Below, one piece after another: positions 26,593 to 40,400 of a DNA stretch of 64,000 nt. Made by a program: the position numbers and the translations under genes. Below the pieces are notes generated by a model. That model was not told the DNA's origin. It saw only the letters and a list, made by a program, of their open reading frames with translations, and searched no databases. The first letter of the stretch is position 1; the number at the start of each line of letters is the position of its first letter. The stretch comes from Nemania diffusa (Eukaryota; Ascomycota; Sordariomycetes; Xylariales; Xylariaceae), in contig JBBPUQ010000007.1 in the NCBI GenBank assembly GCA_038501195.1, forward strand, positions 1,217,501 through 1,281,500. Reading direction: 5' to 3'.

Positions 26593-26896
26593 TATTAATT
26601 AATTATATTATAATAATATTATATAATTAAAAATTATATATAAAAAATAATAATATTAAAATTAAAATTTTTAAATATTATAATTTTTAAGTTTAAAATA
26701 TAAATAATATAAATTATTATATAAATTATATAAAACTATATAAATTAAATAATTTATAAATTATATAATTAATAAATTAAATAATTAATAAATTAAATAA
26801 TTTATAATTAATTAAATTATAAATTATAATTATTATATAAACTATATATATTATATATATAATATATTTAATATATATATAAATATAATATTAATA
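26593..26896 (+). repeat. Right LTR of T2
   Basis: 304 bp, matching 24533-24870 with one internal block shorter. It ends TTAATA, against TTAACA in the left copy. Confidence 0.8.
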
Positions 26897-28995
26897 ATAT
26901 TAATTATTAATTAATTTATATAATATTAATAATAATTTTATAATTAAAATTATTGTTATTTTTTAATAAAAATTTAAATTCTTTTAAAAATTAATTTTAT
27001 AATTAATAATAATAATAAAATTTTTTAATTTTTTAAAATATTAAAATATTAATATTATTATATTTAACTTTTTATAATAATTTTATAAATTTTTTTATAT
27101 AAAAATATTTAAATTAATAATATAACTTTTAAAGTTTTTATTTTATAAAATAATTTATAATTTTTAATTAATTAATATTAAAAAATAAATATTTTTATTT
27201 TTATATAATTAATATTATTATATTATTTTATTATATAATTATATTTTATATATTATTAAAATAAATATATAATTAATTTATATTTTATAATAATAATAAA
27301 AATAAAATTAATATATTTAAAATATAAAATTTAATTAATTTAATTAATATTAATACAATTATAATATTTATAATTTTAAAACTTTTAATATTAATAAATT
27401 AAATTATTATATTATTTAAAATTTAATTTATTTATATAAAAAAGTTTTTTTTTATAAAAGTTTAATTTAAATTTTTTTAATAATTAAAACTTTAATTATA
27501 TTAATATTTTATAAAATATTTTAATATTTTATATTATATTAATTATTTAAATAAAAATTATTTAATATTAATTTTTAATTTTAAATATATATATATTTTT
27601 TTTATTATATAATAAAAATATATTAAATTTATTAAAAATTAAATTATTTTATTATTAGTTTTAAAATTTAAATTATTATTAAATTTATTATTATATAAAA
27701 AATTTTTATTACTTTTATAATTTAATATAAATATATTATATTTTTTATATAATAAAGTTTTTTATTTTAAAATATTATTTTTTTATTTTTGATTTTTTTT
27801 ATTAATTATAATTAATAAATTAATAATTAACTTTTTTATAAATAAAACATTTTTTATTATTTTTTTTATTTTTATTATATAATTATTATAATTTTTAATA
27901 AAGTTTTTTTTAAAATTATAATTATATAATTGTTTTAAATATTTAATATTATATTATTTATTAATAAAATAAATATTTATTATATAATAATAATTTATTT
28001 TTAAATAAAAAAAAATCTATAATATTATTTAGAAATTAAAAAATAAAAGTTTATATATAAGTTTTTAATTAATTAAAATAAATTTAAATTTAAATATATT
28101 AAAATATATTTATATAATTATTATATAAAATAATATTTTTTTATAATAATTAAATTTTAAAATATATTATATAAATTAAAATTTATTAATTATAACTTTT
28201 AATATTTTAAATATTATTTTTATTAAATTATTTTATTTTATTTATATAAAAATAATAATAGTTTAATTAATTTAATATTAATTATAATTAATTATTATAT
28301 TAAAATAATTATTAAAAATTATATAAATTTTATTTTATTTATATATTAAATTTATATAATTAAAATAATATTAATTAGTTTTTTTTTTAATATAAAAAAA
28401 AATATTATATAATATTGTTTTTTAATAATTTTAAATTAATAATATTTTAAAATAAAAATTTAAATTTTATTATATAATATATTATATAATTTATTATTAT
28501 AGTTTTAATTAAATTATAATATTTTAATAAATATAATAAATTAAACTATTTTAATTAAATTATTATAAATAATTTAAATAAAAAAAAGTTTATATAATTA
28601 AGTTTTATATATAAATAAAAATATAAAATATATAATAAAAACTTTAAAAATAAATATAAATTTTTAAAATTTTATTTATATAAAAAGATTAAATATTTAA
28701 TTATTAATATTAAATATTAAAATATATATTAATATTATTAGTTTTAATATAATTAATTATAATATTATATAATTTATTTATATAATTATAAATTATAATA
28801 TATTTATTAATATAAATATTAAAACTATTTATATAAATATATTATTATTTAATTTTTTATTATTATTATTATTATTAAATTTTTTAAATATATATATAAA
28901 TTTATTATTATATATATTTTTATATATTTTAATTTTTTTATTATTTATAACTATTATAATAAATATATATTTAAATATATAATTAATATTTATAA

Positions 28996-29303
28996 TATTA
29001 ATAAAACTTTATATATATATATATATAAAAAGATTTAAAATAATTTGTAAAATTTAAAAATTATTTTTAAATTTTAAAGTTTTATATTAATTTATATATA
29101 TATTTTAAAAAAAAAAATATAATTAAAAAAGTTATATATAAATTATTTATATATATATATATATAAAATGTATAAATTTTGTAAATTTTAATAAGTTTTT
29201 ATATTTTTTATTTTTTTAATTATTTAATAAAAGTTTTAATTTAAGTTTTAATTATATATATTTAATATATATATATAAATTTTATTAAATTATTAATTTA
29301 ATA
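28996..29303 (+). repeat. Left R1 LTR of C2
   Basis: 308 bp, nearly the same length as the C1 left LTR. Sequence immediately after it (ttaaagc followed by a T-run) matches that following 15564, as expected for a left LTR. Confidence 0.85.
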
Positions 29304-32300
29304 TTAAAGCTTTTTTTTTTATATAATAATTTTAGTTTTAATATTAATTAATTTTTTATTATTTTTTTTATTATTTAATTAATTTATATATATTTTTATT
29401 TATATAACTAATTTATTTATATTAATTAGTTTTTTTAATATTTAATTAAATATTTTTTTTTATATAAATGTTTGTTAAATTATTTTTATTATTAATTTAA
29501 TATATTTTTATAATTTTATAATTTTTATATATTTTTTAAAATAATATAATATTAATTATAAATTACTTTTTTTATATAATTTTTAATTTAATTAAACATT
29601 TATATAAAAATTTAAAATTAATAAATATAACTAATAATACTATTAATAATTTTATTATATAAATAATTTTTTAAAAAGTTATATTAAATATAATAATATA
29701 ATTAAATTTATTAATTATATTATATAATTTATTTATTAATATATTATATATAACTTAATTATATTTAATTAAATTTTAATAAATAATATTGTTTTTAATT
29801 ATAAAAATATTTTTTATATAGTTTTTATTAATTAATATAATTATAAATTTAATTTAAAAATTTAAATTTTTATTATTTATAAATATTTTATTAATAAAAA
29901 TAAAAATTTTTATATAATTAAAGTTTAAAAATATATAATATAGTTTTTTTTATATATTATTAATTTATTATTATATTTATATATTTAATATTTTAATGTT
30001 GTTTTTTAATAGCTTTTAAATTTATATAACAATTAATAAATTATATAATATTTTTAATTAATATATTAAAATAATATATATATTTTAAATTTATTAAATA
30101 ATATATTGTTAAAAATAATTTTTTATATAAAAGTTAATAATATATAATTATTTAATTTGTTTTTATTAAATAAAAAAAGAATTTTATTTATTTATTTAAA
30201 TTTTATTTTTATTAAATTTAACAAAATATTTAAATATTAATTTTATTTTTAATTTTATATAAAATAATAGTTTAGTTTTTTTTTTATATAAAAATTTTTT
30301 AAATATAATATTAAAAATATTATTTGTTTAAAATTTTATAATTATAAATTTATTAAGTTTTTTTTTAATATATAATAAATATAAATTATATATAAATATT
30401 TTTATATTTAATTTTTAATAATAATATTTATAATAAATTTTATTTTAATATAATTTTAATTTAACTAATTTATATAATATTTATATAATTTAAAATATAA
30501 TATTTATAAAATATTTATTTTTTAATTTTTTTAATAAATAAATATAAATTTTTTAGTTTAATTTATTATATAACTATATATATATTTAAAAAATATTTTA
30601 TAACTTTATATATATATTATAGTTTTAAATTAGTAATAGTTTTAAAATTATAATAAATTATTAATTTATATATTAAATTATTAATATTTATATAAAAATT
30701 TAAATTTTATTGTTATTTTTATAATTTTATATAATTAATTTAAACTTTTTATATAATTTAATTATTTTATTTTTAACTTTTTATATAAATTTAATTTAAA
30801 AAATTTTTATTTAATTATATTAATTTAAATTATATTATATAAATTAAAATATATTTTAAATTATTAATATATTTATTTTAATTATATTTAATTATTTAAA
30901 AAATATATTAAATATAATAATTATATTATTTTATTTTAATTATATAATTAAAATATAATTGTTAATTTTTTTTAATATAAAATATTAATTATTAATAAAT
31001 ATAAATGATTTTTTTAGTTTATTTTTATATTAAAGTTGTAACTATTTAATAGTTAAAAAAAAATTATATAAAAAATTATTTTTTTTATATAATAAATTAA
31101 ATATAGTTTTTTATTAATAATATAACTTAATTTATATATAATAAAATTTAATTAGTTTATTTATTATATTAATTATAATGTTATAATTTTTAATTATAAA
31201 AATTTTATATAGTTTTATTTAATTTTTTTATTTTTTTTATATTATAATTTTATTTTAAAAAAATTAAAAAAATATTTTATATAATAATATTAGTTTATTT
31301 TTAATTTATATAGTTTAGTTAATATTAATTTTTATATAAATATTTTTTAATATTTTTATAGTTTTTTATATAACTTTTGTTTTTTAAATAATTTTTAGTA
31401 AAAAAAATAAATTGCTTTTAATTTTAAAGTAAACTTTAAAAACTAATAAAATAAATATAAAATTATTTAATTTAACTATATTATTTAAAGCTTTTATAAT
31501 TATTTATAATATTATTTTTTTATTTATATAATAATTAATTTTTTTATATAAAATATTAAATATATAATAAAATAATATATATATTTATTTAACTTTTTTA
31601 ATAGTTTAATATATTTTAATAAATATTTTTTTATATAAAGTTTTAACTAGTTATATATTATTACAAAATTTTTTAAATAAAAAATTTATATTAAAATTAT
31701 ATATAATATAATTAAATAGCTTTTAATATATTAAAATTTAATATTAATATAATATATTTTAAATATTATATATATTTAAAAATTTTAAAAATTTAATTAT
31801 TTAAAATAAAATATTTATATTAATTATATATAAAATCAGTTATTTATTAATTTATATAATATTAATAATAATTTTATAATTAAAATTATATTTATTTTTT
31901 AATAAAAATTTAAATTTTTTTAAAATTTAATTATATAATTAATAATAATAACAAAACTTTTTAATTTTTTAAAGTATTAAAATATTAATAATTTTATATT
32001 TAATTTTTTATAATAATTTTATAAGTTTTTTTATATAAAAATATTTAAATTAATAATATAATTTTTAAAACTTTTGTTTTATAAAATAATTTATAATTTT
32101 TAATTAATTAATATTAAAAAATAAATATTTTTATTTTTATATAATTAATATTATTATATTTTTTTATTATATAATTATATTTTATATATTATTAAAATAA
32201 ATATATAATTAATTTATATTTTATAACAATAATAAAAATAAAGTTAATATATTTAAAATATAAAATTTAATTAATTTAATTAATATTAAAATTATTATAA

Positions 32301-34542
32301 TATTTATAGTTTTAAAATTTTTAATACTATTAAATTAAATTGTTATATTATTTAAAATTTAATTTATTTATATAAAAAAGTTTTTTTATATAAAAGTTTT
32401 AATTTAAGTTTTTTTAATAATTAAAACTTTAATTATATTAATATTTTATAAAATATTTTAATATTTTATATTATATTAACTATTTAAATAAAAATTATTT
32501 AATATTAATATTTAGTTTTAAATATATATATTTTTTTTTATTATATAATAAAAATATATTAAATTTATTAAAAATTAAACTGTTTTATTTTTAATTTTAA
32601 AATTTAAATTATTATTAAATTTATTATTATATAAAAAGTTTTTATTATTTTTATAATTTAATATAAATATATTATATTTTTTATATAATAAAACTTTTTA
32701 TTTTATAATATTATATATAATAAAATATTGTTTTTTTATTTTAGATTTTTTTTATTAGTTATAATTAATAAATTAATAATTAAATTTTTTATAAATAAAA
32801 TATTTTTTGTTATTTTTATTATTTTTATTATATAATTATTATAGTTTTTAATAAAATTTTTTTTAAAATTATAATTATATAATTATTTTAAATATTTAAT
32901 ATTATATTATTTATTAATAAAATAAATATTTATTATATAATAATAGTTTATTTTTTAATTAAAAAAAACTTATAATATTAACTATAAATTAAAAAATAAA
33001 GCTTTATATATAAGTTTTTAATTAATTAAAATAAATTTAAATTTAAATATATTAAAATATATTTATATAATTACTATATAAAATAATATTTTTTTATAAT
33101 AGTTAAATTTTAAAATATATTATATAAATTAAAATTTGTTAATTATAATTTTTAATATTTTAAATATTGTTTTTATTAAATTATTTTGTTTTATTTATAT
33201 AAAAATAATAATAATTTAATTAGTTTAATATTAATTATAATTAATTATTATATTAAAATAATTATTAAATATTATATAAATTTTATTTTATTTATATATT
33301 AAACTAATATAATTAAAATAATATTATTTAACTTTTTTTTTAATATAAAAAAAAATATTATATAATATTATTTTTTAATAATTTTAAATTAATAATATAT
33401 TCAAATAAAAATTCAAATTTTATTATATAATATATTATATAATTTATTACTATAGTTTTAATTAAATCGTTATATTTTAATAAATATAATAAATTAAACT
33501 GTTTTAATTAAATTATTATAAATAATTTAAATAAAAAAAAGTTTATATAATTAATTTTTATATATAAAAAAAAGTATAAAATATATAATAAAAATTTTAA
33601 AAATAAATATAAATTTTTAAATTTTTATTTATATAAAAAAAATAAATATTTAATTATTTATATTAAATATTATAATATATATTAATATTATTAGTTTTAA
33701 TATAACTAGTTATAATATTAAATAATTTATTTATATAATTAAAAATTTTAATATATTTGCTAATATAAATATTAAAACTAAAATTGTTTATATAATATAT
33801 ATATATTTTTTTTTTTTTTATATAAAATAATTAGTTTTATAAATATTTTATTTAAAAATAATTTTTAAAATTAAATATTTACTTTTTATTTAAATATAAT
33901 AAATAATTTTATTTTAAACAAATAATTAATATAAAAGAATTAATATATAGTTTAATTATTAAAGTTTATTTTAATTAATTATATAAAATAATCGTTTTTA
34001 ATTTTTAATTATATATAATTTAACAAATATTAAATTATATATATAGTTATATATATTTTTTTAAATAGTTTATTTAAGTTAATTGTAATATTTTATTATT
34101 TTAAATCAGTTTTTTTTTTAAATTTTAAATAAAATAATATTTCTTTTATTTATAATTTTATATATAAGTTTATTATTAAAGTTTTTATAGTTTAAAATAG
34201 TAAAAAATATAAGTTTTAATATAAATATAGCTGTTTAAAATAATTTTGCTATTGTTGTAATAACAAAGTTTTTTGCAATTTTATTTGATATTTAATTATT
34301 TAATTATATAAAAATAAAGTTAATATATTATATAATATTTTGCTGTTATAATATATTAAGTTTTTATTTATACAGTAATTTAAGTTAATATATTTTTTAT
34401 TTTTATAATAAAAATTATTATATTTTTTTTTTATTATATTAAAAGTTTAAAAATTAAATATAAAAGCTACTTTTAATAAATAATATCGATTTTGTTTTTT
34501 TATTTTGTTAATTTATAATTATATTTAACAATTATTAATTAA

Positions 34543-34851
34543 TATTAATAAAATTTTTTATATATATATATATAAAAAAATTCAAAATAATTTATAAAAT
34601 TTAAAGTTTATTTCTAAGTTTTAAAGTTTTATATTAATTTATATATATATTTTACAAAAAAAAAATATAACTAAAAAAGTTATATATAAATTATTTATAT
34701 ATATATATATATAAAACTTATAAATTTTGTAAATTTTAATAAATCTTTGTATTTTTTATTTTTTTAGTTATTTAATAAAAGTTTTAGTTTAAGTTTTAGT
34801 TATATATATTTAATATATATATATAAGTTTTATTAAATCATTAATTCAACA
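34543..34851 (+). repeat. Right R1 LTR of C2
   Basis: 309 bp. The least mutated R1 copy: it ends TCATTAATTCAACA, showing that R1 LTRs originally ended in CA. Confidence 0.85.
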
Positions 34852-35412
34852 TATAAATATAAATTTTATATAGTTTTTAAAATTTATTATAAATATTTAT
34901 ATAAACTATTTATTTTTAATTTTTAATTATATATATTTTTTTAAATATTATATAAAATATATAAATATTTATATTAAAATAATTAAATTATTTAAATTAA
35001 TAATAATATTTTAATATTTAAAGTTAGTTTTATTTTTTTATTTAAAAATATTAATATTATTTTTTTTAATTATATTTTTATATAAAAATAAATATAATTT
35101 TTTATTTAAAAATTTAAAATAGTTAACTTTAACTATTATAATTATAGCTATTATAATTAATTTTATTATAAATTTCAATATAATTATAAAAAAAAAAAAA
35201 AAAAATAATTAAAAAATTAAATATATAAAATAATTTATAATTTTATTAATTTTTATATAAAAATAATTAAATTTTTTGTTTATTAATTAATATAAATAAT
35301 AATTTATTTTTTATATAAAAAATAAAATATTTAATATAAAAGTTATTTTATAATTAAATGTTATTTTTTTATTTTATTAATTTATAATTATATTTTATAA
35401 TTATTAATTAAT

Positions 35413-35716
35413 ATTAATAAAAATCTTTATATATATATATATATATAAATTTAAAATAATTTATAAAATTTAAAGTTTATTTTTAAATTTTAAAATTTTA
35501 TATTAATTTATATATATATTTTATAAAAAAAAATATAATTAAAAAAGTTATATATAATTATTTATATATATATATATAAAATTTATAAATTTTATAAATT
35601 TTAATAAATTTTTATATTTTTTATTTATTTAATTATTTAATAAAAGTTTTAGTTTAAGTTTTAATTATATATATTTAATATATATATATAAATTTTATTA
35701 AATTATTAATTTAATA
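35413..35716 (+). repeat. Right R1 LTR of C1
   Basis: 304 bp R1 copy. It is preceded by the same internal 3' end (TTTATAATTATATTT...AATTAATATTAAT) that precedes the right LTR of C2, so it is a right LTR. With the left LTR at 15257 it brackets C1. Confidence 0.8.
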
Positions 35717-37171
35717 GTTTAATTATTATATAAATTTTATTAATATATTATATTAGTTTTTTTTAAATTTAACTATATTTTATTAAATAAATTTTTAATA
35801 ATAAATATATTTTTATTATTAAGTTAATATATAAACAAATGTAAAAAAGCTTAATAAAATAATATAATTTAAAAAAAAACAGCTAAATTTTATTATATTT
35901 CAATGTTTATATTTATAAAAGTTTAGTTTTAAAAAATTTATTTTTTTATAACTATATATTTATATTTAATTTAATATATTATAATATTTAAATTAAAAAT
36001 AAAACTTATATAACTTTTAAAATATTATTTTTAAAATATAACTATTACATTTAAAAGCTTTATTAATTTTATAAATATATTATATTAATTTTTTAAAAAT
36101 ATATTAATAATAATTATATAAATAAATATTTAATATAATTTAAATAAAATATTTAAAATTATATAATTTTATTTAAACTAGCTTTAACTTTTTTTATAAT
36201 AATTTTATTTTTTATTTTATTTTATTTATATTTTAATAAAAGTTTATTTTTAAATTATATAATAATATTATTAATTTATAATTAAATTATATTATTATTT
36301 TTTATTTTTATTTATAATTTTATATTTTAAATAAATTTTTTTTTAATAAATTAATTAAAAATATATAAAAAAATATAAAGCTTTAAATTAAGTAGTTTAA
36401 AAGTAATAATATAATTAATATAAAATTTTTTTTTAATTAAAATAACTATTATAAAAAAGCTATAATAATTATTAAATATTATTAAAATTATAAAGTTTTT
36501 TTTTATAGTTTTAAAAATGTTATATAAAATATTAACGCTATAAAAAACTTTTTAGTTTTATAAACTTTTATTTATAATTTATATTAAAACAATTAAATAA
36601 AAAAAAGTTTAATTTTTATATAATATTATAAAAGATTTTATTAATAAATTTATTATAATTAAAATAATTTATTATATTAATATTTAACTTTTTTTAAAAA
36701 TAATATTTAAATAATAATAAAAGTTTAAAATATATTATATTTTTAAATATTAAATAAAATTAAAAGTAGTTTTTAAAATGTTATATATTTAGTAAATATT
36801 ATTAATATTAATAATTTATTTATTTATTATTATAATATAAAGATTTTTATTTTATTTTAAAGTTAAAACTTAGTTATATAAAGTTTTTAAATAGTTATTA
36901 ATATTAATTTTATAATTAACTTTTTAAAAATAAAATATTTTATTATATTTAATTATATATTTAATACTTTATAAAACATAGCTTTTTAACTTAAATATAA
37001 ATTTTTAAATAAATATATTAGTAATTTAAACTTTATTAGTTAATATTTTTAATATATTAATAGTATTAATAAAACTAGCAAATTTAAAATTATTAATATT
37101 TTAAAGTATATTTTTGTAGTAATATATTAATTATATTTTTTTTAAATTATTAATATATTAAATAATATAAT
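35717..37171. other. AT-rich sequence between C1 and F, no gene
   Basis: About 1.45 kb of mutated DNA without frames or repeats that I could link to another copy. Given the nesting it could be the remainder of A1 beyond C1, but it does not align with the equivalent part of A2. It may instead be another element. Confidence 0.4.
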
Positions 37172-37176
37172 AGTTT

Positions 37177-37419
37177 TGTTATATAAAGCTTATAAAAAAA
37201 ACAAAGCTTTAAATAAATAAAGTTATATTATATAAAAAATTTACAAATAAAAAAAAAAAAAAAAAAAAAAAAGTTAGAAATTTTTTTATAAAAAAATTGC
37301 TTATATATATATATATAAAATAGTTTAAAATAATAATAAATAAAATTATTTATTTAATTATATAATAAAACTATTTAATTTATTTAAATAGTTAAACTAA
37401 TATTAATTAATTTATAACT
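37177..37419 (+). repeat. Left LTR of F
   Basis: 243 bp, TGTTATATAAAGCTTATAAA... to ...AATTTATAACT. The ends are TG...CT. It includes an A-tract near 37248-37271. Confidence 0.85.
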
Positions 37420-40400
37420 ATTTTTTTTTTAAAAAAATAACTTATTTATAAATTATAAAAATTAAATATATAAATTTTAATTAATTACTTTTTAACAAAA
37501 AAAAAATTGCTTTAAATATTTATTATATTATTAATTACTAAGTTTTTTTTTTTTTAAATTATAATATAGTTTTTTTATATATTAATATTAATACTTTTTG
37601 TTAATATTATATTTTAAATATATTTTTTATATATTTTTTTTTTTTTTTATAAAATTAATAAGTTGTTATTTTTATAAAGTTTTTTAACTATATTATTTTA
37701 AATTATTTATAATTAATTTTTTAATTTTAACAATAGTTTTATTATATTTAAATTATTATTATAAAATTTTTTTAATAATATAAAGCTATTTTAAAAGTTT
37801 TTAATATAATATTATTTATTATTAATATTTTAATTTTTTTAATTAATTTAATATTATAGCTTTTAATAATATAAATATATTATATATATTTTTTTTACTT
37901 TAAATTTTTTTTTATTTTTAAATTTAAATATTTTGTTTTTAAAGTTATTGTTTTTTTAATTTATTAGTAAATTATTAAAGTACTTTTATAATTAATTAAT
38001 ATAATATTAATTTATAACTTTTTAAAATAAAAAAACTTATAATATAAATATATTATTATTTTTTTTTAAAATTTTATATATTTGCTATATTATTAAATAA
38101 TTAAACTTGTTTAAAAATTTATTAATTATTTAAAATTATTATTTTTTTAATATAAATATATAATTATTTATATTAAAGTTAAAATTTTAATACTTTTTAT
38201 TAGTTTATATAATTATATAATATTATATATATTTTAGTTTTTTTTTAACAAAGTTTATAAATTATATAATTTTTTATATTTTATTTTAAGTTTTAAATTG
38301 TAATATTTTTTTAATTATTAATAAATTTTTTAGTTTTTTTTAAATTATGCAATTTTTTTAATTAAAATAAAATAATATTAAAAAATTTATTTTAATTTTA
38401 TAAAAAAATAATTTAATAAATTTATAAAATAATAATATTTATATATAATTTATAATTAAAATTTATTTAAATTAATTGTTTTAATAATAATTAATATAAA
38501 GCTATAATTATTAATTTAAATATTTATTTATAATTTTAATTTATTTTATAGTTTTATAATAACTTATAAATATTAAAATATATTAAAATTTTATAATTTT
38601 ATATAATTTATTTATAAAAATAAATATAAATTAAAATTTTTTATTAAAAGTTATTATAATTAATATTTTAAAAATTTAAAAAAAACTTTTGTAATATATT
38701 TATATAATATTTTTTATAGTTGTTTATATAATATATAATATAATTTAAGCTTTTTTTTTTAAATAGTTTATTATAATTAATATATTATTATAACTATATT
38801 TATTTTTAAATATTTATTTAAAATTTATAACTAAATATTTTTAAATATAATTTAAAATAAAAAAAAAAATAAACTTATTAAATATTTTATTATATAAAAC
38901 TTTTATAAAGCAATATTTTATATAGTTAAAAATATATATATTATAGTTTTTTTTAAGTTTAAATTATTAATAATATTTTATAAAAAGTTTATATTTTTTT
39001 TTTTTTTTTAAATATATAATAAATATTTTATTATATATTTTTTAAATAAGTTATATATATAAATATAAAAAATTAAAAATTATAAATTTTTTAATATAAA
39101 TAATTAAATTATTAATTAACTGCTATAAATTATTATTATTAAAAAAAGTTTTTTTATAATAAATTTTTATATTAAAGTTTTTTTTGTTTTTTTTAAATAC
39201 TTTTATAATTAGTTAAAAATTTAATAAAACTTTTATATTTTTTTATAACTTTATAACAAATAACTTAATTTAATATATTATTTATATAAATATATTATAA
39301 ACAGTATTATTTATTAACTAAAAAATTATTAAATATTTTTATATTTTTTTTTTTTTTTTTATATAATAAAATTTTTATATTTTTTTATTAAAATATTAAT
39401 TAATATATTTTTTTTTTTAAAGTAATAAATAATATAAAAATTATATTTTATAAATAGTTTTATTTATTTTATTTATTATAAGTTTAAATATTATTTTTAA
39501 TTAAAATATTTTAAAATTTAATAATTAATTATTATTAAAAATAGTTTAATATAATTATTAATTAATTTAAACTGCTATTTTTTAAAAGTTAAAAATATTA
39601 TAAACATTTTTTTATTAAAAATTTTATAATTTAGTTTAATATTATATAAAATTTTAAAATAATATATAATTAAATATTAATTATTTTTATATTTTTAAAA
39701 TAAAACTTTTATAGCTATATTATTAAAAGTGTTAATTTTAATTTTAATAAATAAATTATATTTATAATATTATAATATTAAATAAAATATAAAAGCTTTT
39801 TTTAATTGTAAAAATGTTTAATTATATTTATTAATTTATAAAAAAGCTATTTTTTTTTTTATTAATTATATTATAAATTTAATAATTTAACTATAGTTTT
39901 TTATAAATTTTTTATAAAAGTTATAAAATTTTAAAAAAAACTATATATTTTTTATAGTTATAAAAAATTTTTAATTTTTTATTATTTTTATTTTAATTAA
40001 ATTAATTTAAATATTGTTTATATTAATAATATATTTTAAAAACTTAGTTTTTATAATATAAAATTTAAACTTTTTTAAATTTATTTAAAATTTAATAATA
40101 TATAATTATTATAATATTAATTATATATATTTTTAATAATTTTTTAAATTAATTAAATAAATAAAAATATTATTTATATATATATTATAAAAATTATTTA
40201 AATAATTAAACAATATATTATTAATATATTTTTAAAATATAATAAAACTATTAATTAAATTAAATAAAAATATTTTATATTTAAAAAATTTATAATATAT
40301 ATAAAAAATTATTAAGTTTTTTTATTTAAATTTTATATATATTTAATTAAATGTTTATTTTATATTTAATTTAATAAATATATTAATTTTAAAAAATTAT

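Larger units (their letters stand above)
24533..26896 (+). mobile_element. Non-autonomous LTR element T2, inserted in C1
   Basis: A 2364-bp element of the T1 family with direct terminal repeats and target duplication ATATT (24528-24532 and 26897-26901). The corresponding unbroken region of C2 lies around 31835-31845; flanks match on both sides, though the 5-mer itself differs there by two bases. The internal region has no coding frame. It contains a destroyed 10-bp array, a well preserved 24-bp array and the same 3' module as T1. The LTRs are longer than those of T1 (338 and 304 versus 238 and 262 bp), so T1 and T2 look like two subfamilies. Confidence 0.8.
28996..34851 (+). mobile_element. 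LTR retrotransposon C2, complete, nested in C1
   Basis: A 5856-bp element with R1 LTRs at both ends and a perfect target duplication TATAA (28991-28995 and 34852-34856). Its internal region (29304-34542) is collinear with the dispersed pieces of C1 (15565-16789, 23326-24532, 26902 onward), so the two are the same family and one inserted into the other in the same orientation. It provides the uninterrupted reference that proves the D and T2 insertions. From about 33800 to 34480 it carries sequence I could not match in C1, with more CpA/TpG. No readable frame remains. Confidence 0.85.
15257..35716 (+). mobile_element. LTR retrotransposon C1 with three nested insertions
   Basis: The left LTR (15257-15564) and right LTR (35413-35716) belong to family R1. 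The flanking 5-mers are ATTTA (15252-15256) and GTTTA (35717-35721), one transition apart; A2 has GTTTA at the matching place. The internal pieces 15565-16789, 23326-24532, 26902-28995 and 34857-35412 follow the order of the internal region of C2. The interruptions are D, T2 and C2, each with its own target duplication. Without insertions C1 would be roughly 5.7 kb. Right-hand flanking sequence does not align with A2, so the outer boundary is a little less secure than the inner ones. Confidence 0.75.

Noticed and set aside
28996..35716. R1 LTRs read as a tandem LTR array from unequal recombination
   Set aside because: Flanking 5-mers TATAA on both sides of 28996-34851 show a separate insertion.
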